Below the pieces are notes generated by a model that was not told the origin of the DNA, ran no database searches, and saw only the letters and a program-made list of their open reading frames with translations. DNA of 64,000 bases from Spirochaetota bacterium (lineage in GTDB: Bacteria; Spirochaetota; Spirochaetia; Treponematales; Treponemataceae). The position numbers and the translations under genes were made by a program. Where the stretch lies: positions 620,001 through 684,000 of the forward strand of contig JAEXRH010000012.1 of the NCBI GenBank assembly GCA_023438065.1, given 5' to 3'. Positions 34,284 to 43,210 of this stretch are shown piece after piece (positions within the stretch are counted from its first letter, which is position 1; each line of letters begins with the position of its first letter).

Positions 34284-36253
34284 AGCTCCTTCGAATTGTA
34301 GAGCCCAAGGACGCGGAATCCCTGGACGATGCCGTTATCCTGACTTATCTTCTCCATTTCGGCAAGGGCCGCGCGAATGCGCTCGCCCGCGACGACGCTC
34401 GAGCCCACTCCCTCGGGGAGCGAGACGTTCGCGTAGAAGCGGTACCGCCAGGGCTCGCCCTGGATCGGGCGAGACTCGAGCTTGGTAAGGTTGAGCCCGT
34501 GCTTCATGAAAAGCCCGAGCGCGTGATAGAGCGCCCCCGGCTCGTTCGCGGTCGCGAACGTCACGCTCGCGTGGTTCGGCGACTCGCAGACGATCTCGCC
34601 CGCGCGGGCGACGATGACGAAGCGGGTGTAGTTCCGCGGATTGGTCTCGATCCCGGACTTGAGGGCCTCGAGGCGGTAGATGGCGGCGTTCGCCTCGCTC
34701 GCGATCGCGGCCTTCGAGAGATCCCCGGAGGCGGCGACGATTTCGGCCGCGCCCGAGGTCGACTCGGTCTCGATGTGCTTCCACCCCGGGTACTTCGCGA
34801 GGAAGTCCTCGCATTGCGCGAGTCCCTGCGGATGGGAATACACCGACTCGATCGTCTCGAGCGAGGCCCCCTTGCAGGCGAGGAGGGAATGCTCGATGCG
34901 GAGGGTTACGGCCCCGACGATCTCGATGTCCTCGTAGCGGGAAAGGTTGTCGTAGTTTTCGTAGACCGATCCCGCGAGACTGTTCTCGATCGGGAGCATG
35001 CCGAAGGTCGCGCGTCCCTCGAGCACGGCGTTGATGACCTCGCGGAAATTCGACACGGCGAGCGACGAGGCGTTCTCGTCGAAGTAGCGCTGCATGGCCT
35101 GTTCGGCGTACGCGCCGCGGCCGCCCGCGCACGCGCAAACGACGGGCCCGGTCTTGATCGCGGCCTCGAGGGTGATCCCCTCGCCGCGCGACGCCGCCTT
35201 GAGCGAGAGGGCGCCCCCCTGCCCCGCGGGAACGACGCGGCGAGAGACGGCCCTGCCGACGACCGGGGCAAGCACCTCGATGTCGCGCATCATCTTCTCG
35301 AACTGGTCGGGATAGAGCGACTGGGCGCCGTCGGACATCGCGCAGTCGGGGCACGGATGCACCTCGACGATGAGCCCGTCCGCCCCGGCCGCGATCGCGG
35401 CGAGTCCCATCGGCGGGACCTTGTCGCGCACTCCGACCGCGTGGCTCGGGTCGACGATGATCGGAAGGTGCGTGAGCGACCGAAGAACCGGGATTGCCGA
35501 GAGGTCGAGGGTGTTCCGCGTCGCCTTCTCGTAGGTGCGGATGCCGCGCTCGCAGAGGATCACGTCCTCGGTGCCGCTCGCGAGAAGGTACTCGGCGGCC
35601 ATGAGCCATTCCTCGATCGTGGCGGAAAGACCGCGCTTGAGGATGACGGGCTTCCCGAGCGCGCCGATCTTCTTGAGGAGCTCGAAGTTCTGCATGTTCC
35701 GCGCGCCTATCTGGTAGACGTCGACGTAGTCGATCATCGCCGGGATGTGCTCGGAGGAGACGATCTCGGTGACGACGGGAAGGCCGTACGCGTCGCCCGC
35801 CTCGCGGAGGATTTTCACGCCCTCGGCTCCCATGCCCTGGAAGGCGTAGGGGCTCGTCCGCGGCTTGTAGGCGCCGCCCCGGAGCATCACGGCCCCGGAC
35901 TCGGCGACGCGCGCGGCCGACTCCATGATCTGCTCGCGGCTCTCGACCGCGCAGGGACCGGCGATCACGGACACGCGGTTCCCGCCGATCTTGACGCCGC
36001 GCACGCTCACGACCGAGTTATCGCGCTTGAACTCGCGGCTCGCCATCTTGTAGGGCTTCGATATCGGTATGACCTGCTTGACGCCGGGAAGGATCTCCAC
36101 CTCGCGCGGGTCGATGCCGACCTTGCCGACGGCGCCGAAGATCGTCTCTTCCTCGCCCGCGATCTCGTTGACGCGGAGCGAGTTCTTCTCGAGGAAGGTC
36201 CTGATGCGGAGCTTGTCGTCGTCGCGTATGTTCTTTTCGAGTACGATTACCAT
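34280..36253 (-). CDS. DAHP synthase fused to prephenate dehydratase
   Basis: 657 residues. Residues 1-70 are the ferredoxin-like N domain and 85-335 the type I-beta DAHP synthase barrel (VIAGPCAVES at 95-104, GGAYKPRTSPYAFQG, IVDPSHAVG, VEVHPCPDCAMSDG). A linker follows, then prephenate dehydratase about 370-548 (LPIENSLAGSVYENYD, TRF at 543-545) and an ACT domain about 560-635 (NEPGALYHALGLF, ESRP). It thus joins the first step of aromatic synthesis to a late phenylalanine step. No chorismate mutase domain is present. It overlaps thrA and ilvN by 4-7 bp. Confidence 0.93.
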   Translation of the reverse strand: MVIVLEKNIRDDDKLRIRTFLEKNSLRVNEIAGEEETIFGAVGKVGIDPREVEILPGVKQVIPISKPYKMASREFKRDNSVVSVRGVKIGGNRVSVIAGPCAVESREQIMESAARVAESGAVMLRGGAYKPRTSPYAFQGMGAEGVKILREAGDAYGLPVVTEIVSSEHIPAMIDYVDVYQIGARNMQNFELLKKIGALGKPVILKRGLSATIEEWLMAAEYLLASGTEDVILCERGIRTYEKATRNTLDLSAIPVLRSLTHLPIIVDPSHAVGVRDKVPPMGLAAIAAGADGLIVEVHPCPDCAMSDGAQSLYPDQFEKMMRDIEVLAPVVGRAVSRRVVPAGQGGALSLKAASRGEGITLEAAIKTGPVVCACAGGRGAYAEQAMQRYFDENASSLAVSNFREVINAVLEGRATFGMLPIENSLAGSVYENYDNLSRYEDIEIVGAVTLRIEHSLLACKGASLETIESVYSHPQGLAQCEDFLAKYPGWKHIETESTSGAAEIVAASGDLSKAAIASEANAAIYRLEALKSGIETNPRNYTRFVIVARAGEIVCESPNHASVTFATANEPGALYHALGLFMKHGLNLTKLESRPIQGEPWRYRFYANVSLPEGVGSSVVAGERIRAALAEMEKISQDNGIVQGFRVLGLYNSKEL

Positions 36254-38781
36254 TTGGTTATCCTCATGATGTCTGCGAAGATTCCGGATGCCGTCACGTC
36301 GGCCCCGGCGCCGTACCCGCGAATGACGAGCGGGATCGGCGAGTAGTATTTCGTGGTGAAGACGAAGGCGTTCTCGCCGCCCCGGATCGCCGCGAGGGGG
36401 GAATCGAGCGCGACCTCGACGGCTCCGACGCGCGCGGTTCCCGCGACGCCGTCTATCGAGGCGGCGAAGCGAAGGGTCTTTCCCTCCGCCTTGAGGCGCG
36501 CGATCCGCTCGGAGAACCAGGAGTCCACCGAGGGAAGGCGCGCGAGGAATTCGGCGATCGTGCCGGTCTGGTCGAAGCCCGCGGGAAAGGGCGAATCCAT
36601 CGCGATGTCAGAGAGCTCGAGCGAGAGCCCCGCCTCGCGGGCGATGATGAGCGCCTTTCGCGCGACGTCGAGACCGGAAAGGTCGTCCCGGGGATCGGGC
36701 TCGGTAAAGCCCTTTTCCTTCGCCTCGAGCACCGCCTGCGAGAAGCTCGCGCCCTCGTCGAGCCGGCCGAACACGTAGGACAGCGAGCCCGACATGATCC
36801 CGGAGAACGCGATGAGCGAGTCGCCCGAGGTGAGCATGCTCCCGAAGGTGCCGATGACGGGAAGGCCCGCGCCGACGTTCGTCTCGTAGAGGAAACGCTT
36901 TTTCGCCTCTTTCGCGACCGCGCGGAGCTCGTGATAGAAACCGAGCGAAAGGGAATTCGCCTGCTTGTTCGGCGTGACGACGTGCATCCCCGCGCGGAAG
37001 ATGTCGGGATAGCGCTCGGGGAGCGCGCCCGTGGCCGTGCAGTCGACGAACACGGGATTGAGCGGTTTTTCCGCCTTGACGAACTGGATCACCGCGTCGA
37101 CCGTCGAGGGTTCCGAAGCCGCGTCGAGGGTTTCCTTCCATTTCGCGAGCTTGATCCCGGACTTCGCGATCGCGATCTTCCGCGAGTTCGCGATTCCCCA
37201 CACCTGGAGGTCGATGAGCGACTTCTTGAGCTCGACCTGCTGGAGCCTGATCTGCTCGAGGAGCTTCCCGCCGACGGTGCCGATCCCGAAGAGGAAGACT
37301 TCGATCGTCTGCATCGAGTTGAAGAAGAACCGGTGCGCGATCCTGACGGCCTTGTCCCCGTCCCCGTCCGCGACGACCGTGCTGATCGAGCGCTCGGAAG
37401 AGCCTTGCGCGATCGCGTGGATGTTGATGCCGGCGAACGCGAGGGCGGAGAAGAAGGTACCGGCGACGCCCTTGCGCTGCTTCATCCCGTCGCCGACGAT
37501 CGAGACGATCGCCATCTTCGGGATGACCGAGATCGCGTCGATGAGGTTCTCCCGCATCTCGAGGGCGAACTCCTCTTCAAGCGCCTTCTTGACGGCGTGG
37601 GCTTCCTTTCCCTTCACGCAGAAGCTTATCGTGTATTCCGAGCTCGACTGGGTGATGAGGAGCACGGAGACCCCCGAGCGGCTCACCGCGCCGAAGACGC
37701 GCGCGGCAGTCCCCCGCTTTCCCTTGAGCCCCGCGCCGGCGACGCTCACGAGCGCCGTGTCCTTGAGCGAGGTGACGCCCCGGACGGGACCGGAGGCGGG
37801 ATCGACCGGGATGGAGTCCGCGGCCGCGATGCGGGTTCCGCGTGCCGAACGGTTGAAGCTGTTGAGGCTCCAGGTCTCGATGCGGCGCGCGGCGATCGGG
37901 GTTATCGTCTTGGGATGGAGAACCTTCGAGCCGAAGAACGAGAGCTCCATCGCCTCCTCGTAGCTTATGTCGTTGACGAGCACCGCGTCGTGCACGATGC
38001 GCGGGTCAGCCGAATAAATGCCGTCGACGTCGCTCCATATCTCGAGCTTCGCGGCCTTGAGCCCCATCGCCATGATGGCGGCCGAGAAATCGGAGCCGTT
38101 TCGCCCGAGAAGCGAGGGTTTCCCCGAGACGTCCGAGCTGATGAAGCCGGCGGCCAAAAGAACGCGCGGCCCTTTTTCCCGCCAGGGCGCGAAATTCGCC
38201 TCGGTCTTGTCGTAGATCGGGTCGCCCTCGGAGAGGCGACCCTCGGTAATGATGTACTGCCTCGAGTCGATGACGCCGACGTCCTCTCCCTTCGCCCGCA
38301 GGAGCTCCGCGACGATGGGGACGCACAGGCGCTCGCCCATGCCCATGACGCGGCACTCGATCGATTCGGGGCATTCCCCGAACGAGGCGATCGCCTGGAG
38401 AAGCCGCTCGTACTCGGCGAAAAGCTCGTCAAGAGCCTTCCTGACGGAGAGCGAATCGAAACCGGGGACGTTCTTCGCGTGTTCGGCGACGATATCGTCG
38501 TGGGTTTTCCTGATCGACGCGACGATATCGCCCGTCGTGCCGAATCCGCCCGTCGATTGTTGACTGGTCGTGACAGTTGAGGTACTAAAATTGCCGGTCG
38601 CGGCCGTGTAAAACTGCATCGCGAAGGTAATACTGTCCTGGAGCCTGTTCGACACGCCCCCGACAGCCGACACGATAACACCGAGACGATCAAGCTTCGA
38701 TCGCTCCTGGATGATATCGACGGAGTTGCACATCCGTTCGGCGCTTCCCATGGAAGTTCCGCCAAATTTCATTACCAGCAT
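36247..38781 (-). CDS. thrA: Bifunctional aspartokinase / homoserine dehydrogenase
   Basis: 844 residues, ThrA/MetL layout. Aspartokinase about 1-300 (MKFGGTSMGSAERM, LLGRNGSDFSAAIMA, WSDVDGIYSADPR), two ACT repeats about 320-470, homoserine dehydrogenase about 480-840 (FLFGIGTVGGKLLEQ, FVDCTATGALPERYPD, EPDPRDDLSGLDVARK). It performs two steps from aspartate toward threonine and methionine. A Ser/Thr/Gln-rich insert of ~28 residues lies at 58-85. First gene of a four-gene operon, with an AGAGG ribosome site. Likely feedback-controlled through ACT. Confidence 0.95.
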   Translation of the reverse strand: MLVMKFGGTSMGSAERMCNSVDIIQERSKLDRLGVIVSAVGGVSNRLQDSITFAMQFYTAATGNFSTSTVTTSQQSTGGFGTTGDIVASIRKTHDDIVAEHAKNVPGFDSLSVRKALDELFAEYERLLQAIASFGECPESIECRVMGMGERLCVPIVAELLRAKGEDVGVIDSRQYIITEGRLSEGDPIYDKTEANFAPWREKGPRVLLAAGFISSDVSGKPSLLGRNGSDFSAAIMAMGLKAAKLEIWSDVDGIYSADPRIVHDAVLVNDISYEEAMELSFFGSKVLHPKTITPIAARRIETWSLNSFNRSARGTRIAAADSIPVDPASGPVRGVTSLKDTALVSVAGAGLKGKRGTAARVFGAVSRSGVSVLLITQSSSEYTISFCVKGKEAHAVKKALEEEFALEMRENLIDAISVIPKMAIVSIVGDGMKQRKGVAGTFFSALAFAGINIHAIAQGSSERSISTVVADGDGDKAVRIAHRFFFNSMQTIEVFLFGIGTVGGKLLEQIRLQQVELKKSLIDLQVWGIANSRKIAIAKSGIKLAKWKETLDAASEPSTVDAVIQFVKAEKPLNPVFVDCTATGALPERYPDIFRAGMHVVTPNKQANSLSLGFYHELRAVAKEAKKRFLYETNVGAGLPVIGTFGSMLTSGDSLIAFSGIMSGSLSYVFGRLDEGASFSQAVLEAKEKGFTEPDPRDDLSGLDVARKALIIAREAGLSLELSDIAMDSPFPAGFDQTGTIAEFLARLPSVDSWFSERIARLKAEGKTLRFAASIDGVAGTARVGAVEVALDSPLAAIRGGENAFVFTTKYYSPIPLVIRGYGAGADVTASGIFADIMRITKW

Positions 38782-38871
38782 ACATACCTCTTGTCGCTTG
38801 CCCGTTCATGTATCTGAAATCACGAGCGAGTATACCATATCGTATCATCATACCCTTAGGCTAGAGGAAAA

Positions 38872-38885
38872 TGCATATTTATGCA
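38872..38885. promoter_or_regulatory. Palindrome upstream of the thrA operon
   Basis: TGCATA-TT-TATGCA, perfect 6-bp arms, about 90 bp upstream of the thrA start and close to the putative promoter. It is a candidate operator. Confidence 0.35.
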
Positions 38886-39035
38886 AAAAACCCGTATTTC
38901 CATGCCGTTCTGGTCGTGAGTATTGAAGTGGAATAAAACCGTCATCTCGTGGTGGTGGCGACGACGCCGAAGGAAGGCGAAACCCGTATCGCGATGGTAA
39001 AATAGGTCAACGCGTGAGCCATTTCTTTAAAACGA

Positions 39036-39097
39036 AGAGAACCACACCTGGAATCATGGTTTACTTCCCGGTGTGGTTCTCTCATTTTTTGTTTTTT
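39036..39097 (+). terminator. Strong hairpin terminator, plus strand
   Basis: A perfect 13-bp stem (39036-39048 with 39070-39082), 21-nt loop, then a T-rich tail at 39085-39097. No plus-strand gene precedes it, so either an unseen plus-strand RNA ends here or it serves the minus-strand response regulator gene, whose side has only a weak T tract. Confidence 0.7.
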
Positions 39098-39196
39098 ATA
39101 TTCAGTTATGGGCGCAGTATAGCTTTGGAGAGATTAGATGTCTCTAGAGAACTCTCCCGATTTTATGAAAATCGTTCGGGAGTTATTCCCGAATCA

Positions 39197-39868
39197 TCAC
39201 GCGAGTCCCGCATCACGGGCGAAATTGAGAAGATCAAACCGGTTCTTCACGTTGAGTTTCTGATAGATGATCGAAATGTAGTTCTCGACGGTCTTTATCC
39301 GGATGCCAAGCTCCTGGGCAATCTCGGCATTCGTCATGTTCTTCGCGGCGAGGAGGAACACCCGATCCTCCTGGAAGGTGAGCTCGCTCCGGCGACTCGC
39401 CGCGGCGACCGCGCCCCCCTCGAGGATCGGCGCGGACTTATCCCCGGTGTACTGGGAAAGCTGGATAGCGAGGGAGACGCTGTCGAGAAAGAGGGTTCCG
39501 TTCATCACCGCGTCGAGCGCCGAGAGAACGTCCGAGCACGGCGAGGACTTGGAGACGTACGCCCGCGCGCCGGCGGAAAGGGCTGACCTGATGTAGCCCG
39601 CGGTCACGTGCATCGAGTACACGACGAACGCGGTTCCCGGTGAATGCTCGCGAAGCTTGCGAATGAGCGCGATCCCGTCCATGTCGGGAAGGCTGATGTC
39701 GACGATTGTCGCCTCGGGATGCTCGACTGAGTCATCGGAAAAATACTTCAGCGCCTCCCCGCCCGACGATGCCTCGCTCGAGACTCGCCAATCGGAGTTT
39801 TGCTCAAGGTACGCCCTGAGACCGGTTCGCAGCATATGATGGTCATCGACCAATACGAGTTTTTTCAT
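39197..39868 (-). CDS. NarL/LuxR-family response regulator
   Basis: 223 residues. Receiver domain about 1-120 (LVLVDDHHMLRTGL; phospho-Asp in TIVDISLPDMDG; KSS near 110) and a C-terminal LuxR helix-turn-helix (AAKNMTNAEIAQELGIRIKTVENYISIIYQKL). It regulates transcription when phosphorylated by the upstream kinase, which it overlaps. I choose the ATG at 39868: it begins the fold and follows TACAAT by 7 nt. A GTG at 39889 would add 7 residues. Confidence 0.9.
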   Translation of the reverse strand: MKKLVLVDDHHMLRTGLRAYLEQNSDWRVSSEASSGGEALKYFSDDSVEHPEATIVDISLPDMDGIALIRKLREHSPGTAFVVYSMHVTAGYIRSALSAGARAYVSKSSPCSDVLSALDAVMNGTLFLDSVSLAIQLSQYTGDKSAPILEGGAVAAASRRSELTFQEDRVFLLAAKNMTNAEIAQELGIRIKTVENYISIIYQKLNVKNRFDLLNFARDAGLA

Positions 39869-41108
39869 TGTCTGAATTGTATCCGTCACCCGTTCGAGCT
39901 GTCAACGGAATCGTGATCGTGAGGGTCGTTCCCTCGTCGGGTTCCGAGGAGATCGCAATCTCCCCCCGGAGGATCCTCACCCGTTCCCGCATGCCCTTCA
40001 GGCCGAACGCGACCCTCGACCCGGTTTCGGCCTCCCGTCGCGGCATGCCGATGCCGTTGTCGCTGATCCTCATCGTGAGCTTCTTGCCGGACGCGTGGGG
40101 CTCGTTGACGATGTCTACCCATACGCTGACCGCGGTGGCGCGGGCGTGCTTGCGGACGTTGCTCAGGGCTTCCTGGACGATCCGGTAGCAGTTGATCTCC
40201 TCCTCGTATCCCAGGGTAAAGTCCCCGAAAAGGATACAGCTGCACGGGATCCCGTTCGCGCGCTCGAAACCCGAGCAAAGCCCCTCGATGGCGGCCTTGA
40301 GCCCAAGGTGGACGAGCTCGGGCGGTCTCAGTTCCGCGCAAACCTCGCGGATGTGATCGATGCAGGCAGTCTCCGTCCCGATGAGGTCGGAGAACGCGGC
40401 GTCCCAGTCGCGTCCCGAACGCGCGATGGCGCTTCGCATCGTCTCGGTCGCGACCTTGATGCACAGGATATCCTGCGCGACGGTGTCGTGAAGCTCCCGG
40501 GCGATCGCGATACGCTCGGATTCCTGGGCGTTGATCACGGCCCGCGCGAACTTCGAGGTGTTTGCCTCGTTCCGCTCAAGGCTTGAAAGCCTCATCCGGA
40601 AAACGGCTATGAGGACGATAATGAGGACGCACGTGCTCACGAAAATCACTATGACGAACATGAAGGAACGGGCTACCTGCTCCGAGAACCTGATTCGCGT
40701 ATACATGTACTCGTTCATCGCGATCTGGAGGGAAGACAGCGACCTGAGAACCTCGGTCGGGGTATGGTCCCCGGCGAGGACGTTCACCGCAATAGTCGCG
40801 CCCGCCTCGAGATCGCGGAGAATCGTCTCGAGTTCGCGATCGCTCGCGGACATGAACCGGTACTCGGGTTTTCGCCTGAACGCGTCGATGCCCGCGCGGA
40901 ACTTGAGGATCTCGCGGATAACCCCGGAGCCGTCGGTGATGCGGAAGCTCCGCCCGCCGAGATCGTCGTCGGCATGGGCGATCACCGCGTCGCGCGTGAG
41001 ATACCACTGGTCGAGGATAGGGTCGAGGGAGCGCGAGCGCGGCAAGGCGGAAAGCGGGGCCGCGAGGACGAGAAGGAGGATGGCCTGACAGATCGAAGAC
41101 CGTTTCAC
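39843..41108 (-). CDS. NarL-type sensor histidine kinase (HisKA_3)
   Basis: 421 residues from a GTG start. Signal/TM1 at the N terminus (SSICQAILLLVLAAPLSA), a periplasmic sensor of ~165 residues, TM2 about 190-215 (FMFVIVIFVSTCVLIIVLIAVF), then the dimerisation motif SERIAIARELHDTVAQDIL with phospho-His, and an ATPase domain (EALSNVRKHARA, DNGIGMP, GLKGMRERV). Partner is the overlapping LuxR-type regulator. A longer reading upstream adds unconserved sequence that overlaps the divergent gene; the GTG directly precedes a good signal peptide. Signal unknown. Confidence 0.88.
   Translation of the reverse strand: MKRSSICQAILLLVLAAPLSALPRSRSLDPILDQWYLTRDAVIAHADDDLGGRSFRITDGSGVIREILKFRAGIDAFRRKPEYRFMSASDRELETILRDLEAGATIAVNVLAGDHTPTEVLRSLSSLQIAMNEYMYTRIRFSEQVARSFMFVIVIFVSTCVLIIVLIAVFRMRLSSLERNEANTSKFARAVINAQESERIAIARELHDTVAQDILCIKVATETMRSAIARSGRDWDAAFSDLIGTETACIDHIREVCAELRPPELVHLGLKAAIEGLCSGFERANGIPCSCILFGDFTLGYEEEINCYRIVQEALSNVRKHARATAVSVWVDIVNEPHASGKKLTMRISDNGIGMPRREAETGSRVAFGLKGMRERVRILRGEIAISSEPDEGTTLTITIPLTARTGDGYNSDNEKTRIGR
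39876..39881 (-). promoter_or_regulatory. Possible internal -10 box for the response regulator
   Basis: TACAAT on the minus strand inside the end of the kinase gene, 7 nt before the regulator ATG. It could give a separate leaderless transcript. Confidence 0.35.
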
Positions 41109-41144
41109 GATAGGGAAAAGATAGCATAAATACCCGGGAAAAGG

Positions 41145-41157
41145 TATACTCGACGCC
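41145..41157 (+). promoter_or_regulatory. Leaderless-type -10 box for the membrane protein gene
   Basis: TATACT (41145-41150) ends 7 nt before the ATG at 41158. No ribosome site is present. Confidence 0.6.
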
Positions 41158-41754
41158 ATGTCCGTCGAACCGTTCACCGAAAGGTCTTTTCCGGTCGCGG
41201 CCGCCGGAGTCGTCATCGCCGTCGCGGTCAACCTTCTTTTTTCGTTCATTTTTCCGTTGACGCTCGGCTTTCCCCTTTTCATGGATTGCATCATGACCGT
41301 CGCGATAACCCTATTCGCGGGCCTCGTCCCCGGCCTCGTGACGGGATTCGCCTACAACGCGATCTGGGCGCTCGTCATCGCAAGCGATCCGCGGCAGGCG
41401 CTCTTCGGCCTGTGCAGCATGGCCTGCGCCCTCACGGTATTCGTCTCGCTGAAACGCCGGAAGGAGCGCTGGCTCTTCCTGGATCTCCTCTTGCTTTCCC
41501 TGTGGGTTTGCCTCGTCTCGAGCGCGCTCGGAGGAATCATCTCGACCTTCGCCTATCAGGGCATCGATCACTTTCCGAGCGACTACATCATGGCGGGGAT
41601 GCTCATGCAGGATATCCCGCTCGCGGGCGCGGCCATCCTCGCGCGCATACCGCTCAACTTCATCGACAAGACCGTGGCGGTTTTCCTCGGCTACGGGGCG
41701 TTCCTCCTCGCGGGGAACCTTCAGGCGGCGAGGCGCGAGCGGGAGAAGTCCTGA
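41158..41754 (+). CDS. Polytopic membrane protein, ECF S-component-like
   Basis: 198 residues with five or six membrane segments. The pattern LGFPLFMDCIMTVAITLFAGLVPGLVTGF resembles the substrate-binding S subunits of ECF vitamin transporters and the membrane modules of some sensors, but I cannot assign a ligand. It is divergent from the histidine kinase at 41108, sharing a ~50-bp intergenic region, and convergent with the thrE-like gene. It might be sensed with, or controlled by, the two-component pair; that is inference. Confidence 0.6.
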   Translation: MSVEPFTERSFPVAAAGVVIAVAVNLLFSFIFPLTLGFPLFMDCIMTVAITLFAGLVPGLVTGFAYNAIWALVIASDPRQALFGLCSMACALTVFVSLKRRKERWLFLDLLLLSLWVCLVSSALGGIISTFAYQGIDHFPSDYIMAGMLMQDIPLAGAAILARIPLNFIDKTVAVFLGYGAFLLAGNLQAARREREKS

Positions 41755-41807
41755 AGGAAGGCCTGAAAGATCGTGAATGGGCACCCCCGGATCACCCCGC
41801 GAAGGTC

Positions 41808-43073
41808 TCACTCCCCGCGTCGCGGGCGGACCAGGGAAGAGCGCACGCGATAGGCCAGTCTCGCGCACGACGAGGCAAGCGCGATACCGACCGCTATGGC
41901 CGCGGCGGCGCTCAGGGTGGTGAACGCGGCCGAGGACGCGGCGTCCTGTCGGCCGAGCACGGCGAGGAACATCGTCTCGTACATGCCTCCGCCGGGCACG
42001 AGCGGGATGATCCCCGGCACGATATAGACCGTCGCGGGCTTTTTGAGGATGACCGCGAAAACCTCCGACAATAGCCCGACGACGAGCGCGCCCGCCATAT
42101 ACGCGAGGGTCGGGCTCGAAAGGTCGCCCGAGACCACGAGATACGCGAGCCAGCCCAACGCGCCGAAGAGGCTCGTCCAGAGGATGTCGTAGCGGCTGAT
42201 ATGGAAGAAGTACGCGAAGGCGGCCGTCGCGAGAAACGAGAACGCGAGCGCGGGAACCGGCGCGCGCAGGAGCTCGAGGGCCGAGGCCCATGCGGCGCCC
42301 GACGGAAAGATCATGATGCCGAACGCGACCCCGAGCGATATCGCCGCGGCGATGACGAAGGCCTCCAGAAGGCGCGCCGAACCGGCGACGAGGTCCCCGG
42401 CAATGATGTCCCTGATCGCGTTGACGATCGCGAGTCCCGGGACGAGGGACATGAGGCAGGCGATGCTTACGTTCCCCGAGGAGGGCACGAGGCCCGCGAA
42501 GACGGCGAGCGACGAAAGCGCGGAGATGACGAAGCCCCCGACGAGCGACACGATGAACGAGGGAAGCGCGAGCGGGGCCACGGCGAAAAGGACGAGGCGC
42601 ATGGCGGCGCCTATCGCGAAGGCGAGAGCGGCCTCCCGGACGGTTCCGGCGAACATCAGCGAGAAGAAAAACCCGGAGAGCGCGGTCGCGAACACGACGC
42701 CCGCGGGACTATGCTCCCTGCCCGACCTGATCCGGTTAAGGAGGGACTTCACCTGAACGAGGTCATTCGCCCGTTTCCGGCCCGCGAGCCTGCGGGAGAG
42801 CTCGTTGATCCGCGCGATCCTTCCGAGGTTGATGGTCCGATCGCTGATCCGCTGGATGCGCGTGTGGCTCGAGCCCTCGCCGTCGACGCAGGTCAGCATG
42901 ACGACCGTCGGGGTGACGAAGGCCGAGGCGGACCGGGCGCCGAGCGAGGACGCGATCGAGGTCATCGTCTCCTCGGTTCGGTAGGTTTCACCCCCGTTCT
43001 GAAGCACGATCATCCCCGACTCGAGGGCGATATCGATGACGCGGTCCACGCCCGCGTGCTGTTCCCGTTTCAT
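41808..43073 (-). CDS. Threonine/serine exporter family protein (ThrE-like)
   Basis: 421 residues. Soluble N-terminal domain about 1-130 (LESGMIVLQNGGETYRTEETM, VTPTVVMLT), then about ten membrane segments forming the two ThrE halves (DUF1212 and DUF3815 types), for example FVSLVGGFVISALSSLAVFAG and YIVPGIIPLVPGGGMYE. ThrE exports threonine and serine by proton antiport in Corynebacterium; the substrate here is inferred. The gene is alone, divergent from icd. Confidence 0.88.
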   Translation of the reverse strand: MKREQHAGVDRVIDIALESGMIVLQNGGETYRTEETMTSIASSLGARSASAFVTPTVVMLTCVDGEGSSHTRIQRISDRTINLGRIARINELSRRLAGRKRANDLVQVKSLLNRIRSGREHSPAGVVFATALSGFFFSLMFAGTVREAALAFAIGAAMRLVLFAVAPLALPSFIVSLVGGFVISALSSLAVFAGLVPSSGNVSIACLMSLVPGLAIVNAIRDIIAGDLVAGSARLLEAFVIAAAISLGVAFGIMIFPSGAAWASALELLRAPVPALAFSFLATAAFAYFFHISRYDILWTSLFGALGWLAYLVVSGDLSSPTLAYMAGALVVGLLSEVFAVILKKPATVYIVPGIIPLVPGGGMYETMFLAVLGRQDAASSAAFTTLSAAAAIAVGIALASSCARLAYRVRSSLVRPRRGE

Positions 43074-43210
43074 AGTGCATAGTAGTACCCCGCCGGAGAA
43101 GCGCGGTCAAGCTCCCCCGTCGAAAGGCGGCGGAACCTTGTCCAAAAGCCCGTTTTTCGATATTATTTTCCCGATATTCCGACTACACCGCATACACGAG
43201 GGGAAGCACG

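Larger units (their letters stand above)
38782..39196. other. Gene-free region with palindrome and hairpins
   Basis: This is the largest gap in the window (~415 bp) and is richer in A and T than its neighbours. It contains a TATACT box for thrA (38829-38834, minus strand), a TGCATA-TT-TATGCA palindrome (38872-38885), a 13-bp perfect terminator-like hairpin (39036-39082) and a second imperfect hairpin near 39151-39185. I see no credible ORF. A small RNA ending at the hairpin is possible. Confidence 0.55.

Noticed and set aside
38782..39030. Lysine or threonine riboswitch before thrA
   Set aside because: The leader from the likely promoter is too short and shows no conserved riboswitch core.
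41109..41294. Longer start of the NarL-type kinase
   Set aside because: It would run through the divergent promoter and the membrane protein gene; the GTG at 41108 directly precedes a signal peptide.
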